Source: 21-14-0-10-47-8 sp966211795 (GTDB lineage Bacteria; Bdellovibrionota; Bdellovibrionia; Bdellovibrionales; Bdellovibrionaceae). Taken from it: a stretch of 64,000 nucleotides of DNA. The stretch lies in NCBI GenBank assembly GCA_966211795.1, contig CBIHNW010000009.1, positions 62,001 to 126,000 on the forward strand, written 5' to 3'. The translations under genes and the position numbers were made by a program. Each line of letters opens with the position of its first letter. Positions within the stretch are counted from its first letter, which is position 1. Positions 58,926 to 64,000 of the stretch are shown one piece after another. Under the pieces are notes generated by a model. The model did no database searches and was not told the origin of the DNA. It saw only the letters and a list, made by a program, of their open reading frames with translations.

Positions 58926-61900
58926 ATGGATCAGAACAACAGTCTTATTTCTGTGTCGCGTCCCCTTGCGTCCAGCGGGACTCAGCCTCGTGAAATCGAA
59001 GGCTTCGTCGAGCTATTGGCTCGCTCTAACTTTTCCTTTCTGCAAGGTGCCTCTCACCCCGAAGAAATGGTCGAGCAGGCTGTTCGCTTGCAATATGATG
59101 GCATCGCGATTTGTGACTTGAACGGATTGTACGGTGTGGCCCGCGGGTTCGCGGCCATTCGCTCTCCATCCGCATTCACGGCTTCCTTGCACATTGATGA
59201 AGGCTTTCGCTACATGATCGGCACCGAGTTGACATTGACGGATCTCAGCTCGGTCGCTCTCTTGCCGACTTGCAAGACCGGATATTCCAGACTGTGTGAA
59301 TTGCTGACTTTGGGAAAGCGGCAAGCGACCAAAGGGTTTTCGAAACTCTCCATCGATGATATCGCCCGTAATAATGAAGGGCTTTTGTGTTTTGCGCTGC
59401 CTCCGCTGGATGAAGAAAAATTCTTAAGGCTGCAAAAAATATTTGGCGATCGCTTGTACGTTCCGGTTTGGCGGGATCTGACTTGGGAGTCCCGGGAATT
59501 TTTCAAAGTGGCCTTGCGTTTGGAAAGGGATTTGGGGGCACAGCTTTTTGCCACCAATCGGCCTTTCATGCATGTGCCGGAACGAAAGCCCCTGTTTGAT
59601 GTCCTGACCTGCATTTCGCATCATCAAACCATCGAAGGCGCGAAAGACATCTTGATTCAAAATGCCGAGCGCCATCTGAAGCCTTTAGAGGAACTAAAAG
59701 ATCTGTGGCGGGATCGCTTGGACTTGCTGGAGATCACTTTAAAAATCGCCGATCGATTGCGGTTTTCGTTGGACGAAATTCGCTATCGATATCCAAATTC
59801 CAATTTACCCAACCACATGAATCCGCCCCAGTATCTCAGGCACCTGGTCCACGAAGGCTTAAAAAAAAAGCACGGAGATCCGATTCCTGTCGATCTGCAG
59901 AAAGCGGTCGAACACGAGCTGCAAATCATCAAGCAATTGGAATATGAAGATTATTTTCTGACCTTGTACGAGATTTGCCAGTTCGCGACTCAGAAGGGAA
60001 TTCTCTTTCAGGGGCGGGGATCGGCCGCGAACTCGGTCGTTTGTTATGGCCTGGGGCTTACCGCGATCAATCCGGTGCAAATGGAACTTTTGTTTGAAAG
60101 ATTCATCTCCGTCGAGCGGCACGAGCCTCCGGACATCGACATCGATTTTGAGCATGCCAGACGCGAAGAGGTCATCCAGCACATCTACGAAAAATACGGT
60201 GAGCGGCACGCCGCCATGGTGTGCACGGTGATTCGTTACCGTTCGCGCATGGCGTTTCGCGAATCCGCCAAGGTTTTTGGCCTGCCACTGGAAAAAATCA
60301 ATTCGATGGTGAAATTCATGGGGCGCGACGGGGTTCGGCGATTGGAAGACGCCGAAGCGCCGACGAGATTTGCGGTGGAATTTTCGCAATTAGACATGAT
60401 TCTTCGTTTGGCCAAACAGCTAAAAGGATTTCCGCGTCACTTGGGAATTCACAGCGGTGGTTTTTTGATCACCCAGGATCCGATCACCGAGATGGTGCCG
60501 GTCGAAAAGGCGACGATGAATGGCCGTTACGTCATCCAGTGGAACAAGGATGACGTCAATGCTTTGAAGCTCATGAAGATCGATGTGCTTTCGCTGGGAA
60601 TGCTGACCGCTTTGAAAAAATGTTTTGAAATGCTTCGCACGTATAAAAAGAAAAATTACGAACTCTATAATATTAAGGCGGATGATAAGCCCACCTACGA
60701 TATGATTTGCAAGGCCGAGACGATCGGTGTTTTTCAGATCGAGTCCCGCGCGCAGATGAACACTCTGCCAAGGCTTGCACCCAGGAAATTTTATGACCTG
60801 GTGGTCGAAGTCGCCTTGGTCCGTCCGGGGCCGCTGCAAGGGGGCATGGTTCATCCTTACTTGAAGCGGCGACAGGGAAAAGAAAAAGTGATCTTTCCGC
60901 ATCCAGATTTAATCCCGGTCTTAGGGAAAACCTACGGCGTGCCGATTTTTCAAGAGCAAGTGATGAAGATGGTCGTGGCGGTGGCGGGATTCTCTCCTGG
61001 CGAATCGGATGAGCTTCGGCGGATTCTCTCCAATGCCTGGCGAAAACAAGGAACCATGGAAGGCGTGCGCGAGCGAATCATGCAAGGCATGGCAAAGCAT
61101 GGGATTTCCGAACAGTATGCCGAGCAATTGTACCGCACGATCGAAGGCTTTGCGAATTACGGATTTCCCGAAAGTCATGCGGCAAGCTTTGCGCTTTTGA
61201 CCTACGCCAGCTGTTACATCAAACGTCACTATCCGGATGTTTTTGCCTGCGCCCTGTTGAACAGTCAGCCCATGGGATTTTATCCACCCCGCGTGTTGAT
61301 CAACGATGCGCAACGAAACGGCGTGCAGTTTTTGCCGCTGGATGTGCAGCGATCAACCTATGACTATACGCTGGAAGAGGACGGTGAATCCAAATGGGGG
61401 CATGCGGTGCGCACGGGTTTGCTGTCCGTCTACGGCGTGCCGGAAAAATTCTTAAGACTGATCGAATCCGAGCGGACTCGACATGGCGTATTTCAAAGTC
61501 TCGAGGACTTTATCAAGCGCTGCTCGCTGCCAAAAGCGATTTTGCTGAAACTGGCGACCGCCGGGGCCTTCGCTTGCTTTAATGAAAACGCGCGACATCT
61601 GTTGTGGCAGATCGAATCTTTATCACTGGATCCGGAAAGTTTCCTGTGGGGACACGCCAAAGAAAGCTTCGCGCCCTCGTCAGCAAGCCTGAACGGGAAA
61701 GAGTTTGAGGATGCCGAGGAAACAGACGAAGACCAAGATGAAGATAGAACGGACAACGAGAGCTGCTATGAGGACTTGGGCGGAACCGTCAGGGAAATGA
61801 GACGAGGCTGGGATGAGGACTCAAGTGAAAGAATCAGAGAAACGAGAAAAGATCGGGATGAAAAAAGTCTGATTCCTTTTGAATCCAATTGGGAATTGAT

Positions 61901-62348
61901 GATGCGGGAAACGAACGCCAAAGGTTTTTCCCTGGATCATCACCCGATGCAGGTGCTACGCGCATTGGTGCACGAATGGAACGATGGCTACCGAAAGAAC
62001 AAATACATTCCGTTCATTGATTCCCGTCAGCTTTCGCAGAACCGGCATAAGCAAAAGATCCGGGTGGCGGGTTTGCGCAGCGTGACCCAGCGGCCACCGA
62101 CCGCCAAGGGCATGTGCTTTATCACCCTGGAAGACGAGTTTGGTTTTATGAATCTGGTGATCAGCCCGGATGTCTACCAACGAGATCGCCTGACGATTTA
62201 CCGATCTTCATTTCTGCATGTCTGCGGCAGTCTGGAAAAAAACGGACCGGTCTTAAACATCAAAGTGGAAAGGCTCTTTCCATTCTTCGATCCGGCTCAG
62301 AACCAGCAAGGCCAGTTCGACAATGTAAACACCGGAGTCTCGTCATAG
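58926..62348 (+). CDS. dnaE2: Error-prone DNA polymerase DnaE2
   Basis: This is a 1140-residue C-family polymerase of the DnaE2 (ImuC) type. It begins with a PHP domain (FVELLARSNFSFLQGASHPEEMVEQA). The palm has the catalytic aspartates in PPDIDIDFEHARR (~residue 401), followed by the fingers and helix-hairpin-helix (FPESHAASFALLTYASCYIKRHYPD) and an OB-fold (IRVAGLRSVTQRPPTAKGMCFITLED). The expected role is mutagenic translesion synthesis with ImuA/ImuB. It is slightly longer than typical (~1020-1090) because of a charged, repeat-like insert at residues ~924-982. It is the last gene of the cassette. Confidence 0.95.
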   Translation: MDQNNSLISVSRPLASSGTQPREIEGFVELLARSNFSFLQGASHPEEMVEQAVRLQYDGIAICDLNGLYGVARGFAAIRSPSAFTASLHIDEGFRYMIGTELTLTDLSSVALLPTCKTGYSRLCELLTLGKRQATKGFSKLSIDDIARNNEGLLCFALPPLDEEKFLRLQKIFGDRLYVPVWRDLTWESREFFKVALRLERDLGAQLFATNRPFMHVPERKPLFDVLTCISHHQTIEGAKDILIQNAERHLKPLEELKDLWRDRLDLLEITLKIADRLRFSLDEIRYRYPNSNLPNHMNPPQYLRHLVHEGLKKKHGDPIPVDLQKAVEHELQIIKQLEYEDYFLTLYEICQFATQKGILFQGRGSAANSVVCYGLGLTAINPVQMELLFERFISVERHEPPDIDIDFEHARREEVIQHIYEKYGERHAAMVCTVIRYRSRMAFRESAKVFGLPLEKINSMVKFMGRDGVRRLEDAEAPTRFAVEFSQLDMILRLAKQLKGFPRHLGIHSGGFLITQDPITEMVPVEKATMNGRYVIQWNKDDVNALKLMKIDVLSLGMLTALKKCFEMLRTYKKKNYELYNIKADDKPTYDMICKAETIGVFQIESRAQMNTLPRLAPRKFYDLVVEVALVRPGPLQGGMVHPYLKRRQGKEKVIFPHPDLIPVLGKTYGVPIFQEQVMKMVVAVAGFSPGESDELRRILSNAWRKQGTMEGVRERIMQGMAKHGISEQYAEQLYRTIEGFANYGFPESHAASFALLTYASCYIKRHYPDVFACALLNSQPMGFYPPRVLINDAQRNGVQFLPLDVQRSTYDYTLEEDGESKWGHAVRTGLLSVYGVPEKFLRLIESERTRHGVFQSLEDFIKRCSLPKAILLKLATAGAFACFNENARHLLWQIESLSLDPESFLWGHAKESFAPSSASLNGKEFEDAEETDEDQDEDRTDNESCYEDLGGTVREMRRGWDEDSSERIRETRKDRDEKSLIPFESNWELMMRETNAKGFSLDHHPMQVLRALVHEWNDGYRKNKYIPFIDSRQLSQNRHKQKIRVAGLRSVTQRPPTAKGMCFITLEDEFGFMNLVISPDVYQRDRLTIYRSSFLHVCGSLEKNGPVLNIKVERLFPFFDPAQNQQGQFDNVNTGVSS

Positions 62349-62397
62349 CGGCCGACTGAATCCGTCATGCGGATTTAGCTGAGCCCATAAAATGCAA

Positions 62398-62427
62398 AAA
62401 GCGAGACCGGCTTCCCAATCTCGCTTT
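62398..62427. terminator. Hairpin terminator between dnaE2 and the PLD gene
   Basis: AAAGCGAGA at 62398-62406 pairs with TCTCGCTTT at 62419-62427. The T-tract is better on the minus strand (CTTTTTGCATTTT) than on the plus strand, so it mainly ends the phospholipase D transcript and perhaps dnaE2 too. Confidence 0.7.
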
Positions 62428-62511
62428 CAGGCAAGAATCTCCTCGTGTTCAAAGGAGGTTCTAATGAAGAATAATCCCTCTAACCGAAGGACTATTCGGA
62501 ATGCGATGCGA

Positions 62512-64000
62512 TTACAACATGTCGAAGAAAACTCGCAGTGTTGGCACAACGACCGCGCTCTTCGGGATGGTCAAGTCTTGCAACGAGCGAAGCTCGTTTG
62601 CTTTGTCAGGCGTTACGTCTTGGTCGAAAACCTGGTGCATGCTTTTCGCAAAATCAACGCCACGAACCGCAACTGCCATTTCGCCTTCCACGCGCTCAGA
62701 TCGTGGGTGCAGATTGTAGCTCATGATCATCGAGAACTGAGAATCCACGACGATGAACTTCGAATGCAGGGTCGCGCCCTTTTTGGTGTAGACTTTCACG
62801 TTCGGGCCCATTTTCAGGAATTCGCCCACGCTGCGCAAGATTGGAACCGATACCACTGGTTCATCCACGCTCTCACCAGAATTGGTGTAAACGCGAACTT
62901 GAACGCCACGTTGGCTGGCCGCTTGGATCTCTTGTTTCAAGGCTGGAAATAGAATGATGTAAGCATTTTCGATATCGATTTGCTGCTTGGCTTCGCGAAT
63001 GGCTTTCAAGATGGTCAACATGATCGTTGATCCTTCTTGATTCTTGATCGGATCATTGTTGATCACGCTGATTTCAACATTGCTTTGATCCGGTGTTGGG
63101 TTCTCGACATTCAGTCTTGTCCCTTTCAGGTACGAGTACTGCTTTGTGTCGATCTGGGCGTTCCAAATCTTCGCGAACAACTGATTGCCCTGAACGGCGC
63201 CGGCACCCTTAACATAAACGTCGGTGTCTCTCCAGCGAGCGATCTTTGGATCTGGATTTTTATGGCTGTAAACGTCACCAAAGTTCAGACCACCCGCCAC
63301 CATGTGCTGATTGTCGACGATCATCATCTTTCGGTGTTGGCCAACGTAAGAGTAATCTGGGCTGAACCAACGAACAACGGCGATACCGGCTTTTTCCAAG
63401 CGGTTCACTTCGGTCGTGTGACCCGCGGTCAGACCGACTTGTCCATCGATGATCACGCGAACGGGAAGGTTTGGGTTTTCCTGTTTCTTCGCGATCAATT
63501 GGTCCACCAGCTGTTTACCGGTGACGTCGTCATAAATAGACCAGGTCATGATATTGATAGATTTGGTGGCGCCCATGATCAGCTGATCACGTTTGGCGAA
63601 AGAGGCCGGACCGTTCACCAGAACTTCAACCGCTTCGGTGCGAATCCACGAGCTGTCAGCCATATCCAAGATGTCGCGTTGTTTGCTTTGAGACTTGTCG
63701 ACCTGTTTCAGCATCTTTTCTGAAAGCTTGGTCCACTCGCGATAAGTATTGTATTGAGCATCGTTGGTCAGGCCACGCATTTTAATGACCGCTTCAACCG
63801 AAGACGACAAGGCATTGACGGCGTAAGCTTGTTTTTCAGGGGGCAAACCACGAAGAGTGTCGCCGAGCTCGCCGGGGCTGGATTTCAAAGTCTCAACCAA
63901 ATGTTGGATGTTCTGTTTCAAAGTGCCTTCGTCATACATGCGGGCCCAAGACTGAATTGCGTCCTGCTCTTCATCGGTGGTGCTCAGCTGAGACAAGTCT
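62512..64000 (-). CDS. Phospholipase D-superfamily protein (5' end outside window)
   Basis: The frame is open to the edge of the window, so the N-terminus, including any signal peptide, is missing. At least 495 residues are visible. Two HKD motifs are present: GQHRKMMIVDNQHMVAGGLNFG and TLHSKFIVVDSQFSMIMSYNLHP, each with the expected Asp. This two-domain PLD layout occurs in phospholipases, cardiolipin synthases and transphosphatidylases. The first ~100 visible residues are helical (EEQDAIQSWARMYDEGTLKQ) and not part of the PLD core. Subcellular location and substrate cannot be decided from this part. Confidence 0.92.
   Translation of the reverse strand, partial: DLSQLSTTDEEQDAIQSWARMYDEGTLKQNIQHLVETLKSSPGELGDTLRGLPPEKQAYAVNALSSSVEAVIKMRGLTNDAQYNTYREWTKLSEKMLKQVDKSQSKQRDILDMADSSWIRTEAVEVLVNGPASFAKRDQLIMGATKSINIMTWSIYDDVTGKQLVDQLIAKKQENPNLPVRVIIDGQVGLTAGHTTEVNRLEKAGIAVVRWFSPDYSYVGQHRKMMIVDNQHMVAGGLNFGDVYSHKNPDPKIARWRDTDVYVKGAGAVQGNQLFAKIWNAQIDTKQYSYLKGTRLNVENPTPDQSNVEISVINNDPIKNQEGSTIMLTILKAIREAKQQIDIENAYIILFPALKQEIQAASQRGVQVRVYTNSGESVDEPVVSVPILRSVGEFLKMGPNVKVYTKKGATLHSKFIVVDSQFSMIMSYNLHPRSERVEGEMAVAVRGVDFAKSMHQVFDQDVTPDKANELRSLQDLTIPKSAVVVPTLRVFFDML

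Noticed and set aside
62464..62952. 163-codon plus-strand frame starting after AAAGGAGG, antisense to the phospholipase D gene
   Set aside because: The ribosome-binding site is excellent, but nearly all of the frame is the reverse of the PLD C-terminal domain with its second HKD motif, and the product shows no recognisable pattern. Probably chance.
1..64000. Prophage, insertion sequence, CRISPR array or restriction-modification system
   Set aside because: No transposase, integrase, phage structural, Cas or methylase/restriction gene pair was recognised, and no spaced direct-repeat array was seen. The single HNH gene belongs to a common housekeeping-type family.

Overview
The window looks like chromosomal DNA of a predatory deltaproteobacterium-type organism close to Bdellovibrio (Bdellovibrionales). 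The reasons are: a near-perfect TTAC-N3-GTAA LexA box in front of lexA, the box type described for Bdellovibrio bacteriovorus; a base composition that looks close to balanced; many signal-peptide and lipoprotein genes; dense, tightly packed operons; and a catabolic outfit suited to amino acids, nucleosides and peptidoglycan fragments. No rRNA, tRNA, insertion sequence, prophage or CRISPR array was seen. The species assignment is inference.

Layout. 1-9.4 kb: end of a secreted HExxH metalloprotease, a gene-poor stretch, a TerB-like protein, a HAD 5'-nucleotidase, a rhodanese, a PIF1-like helicase, then the tyrosine-degradation pair hpd-hmgA overlapping ribD and a coiled-coil gene. 9.4-14.8 kb: a cluster of CTGTC/GACAG palindromes, a secreted protein resembling N-terminal glutamine amidase, the tamA-tamB pair, and a 107-nt element with 25-nt perfect inverted ends. 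14.8-31.6 kb: a minus-strand operon hldD - long-form phenylalanine hydroxylase - TrmJ-like methylase, then an S41 protease, an esterase, a divergent SelO-like pseudokinase, a REC/PilZ/PAS-like signalling protein, an adenosine deaminase-AmpG operon, GNAT and HNH genes, slyD and yajQ. 31.6-41.7 kb: an RRM/RGG protein with a long leader, tesA-ybbA-ybbP, tsaC, plsC, a histidine kinase, and tatA followed by an M14 (MpaA-like) lipoprotein. 41.7-47.4 kb: small membrane and outer-membrane genes, a MocR regulator with a clear operator coupled to an acyl-ACP thioesterase, and a secreted phosphatase.

47.4-54.9 kb is the most unusual region. A six-gene minus-strand operon starts with a 755-residue fusion of an ATP-grasp ligase and a type III PLP decarboxylase. 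It continues with a transglutaminase-like Cys-His-Asp protein, a urea-transporter-family protein, an outer-membrane barrel and two paralogous BPL_N (class I amidotransferase-like) lipoproteins. A C39-like cysteine peptidase gene lies divergently. The ATP-grasp plus LysA-like decarboxylase pairing recalls BtrJ/BtrK of butirosin biosynthesis. I see no described system with this full set, and its function is open.

55.6-62.4 kb is a complete SOS mutagenesis cassette (lexA - imuA - imuB - dnaE2). The window ends inside a phospholipase D-family gene on the minus strand.

Together, phhA, hpd and hmgA give most of the Phe/Tyr to homogentisate route, split between two loci. AmpG, adenosine deaminase, MpaA-like amidase, proteases and a urea-type channel fit scavenging of prey-derived material.
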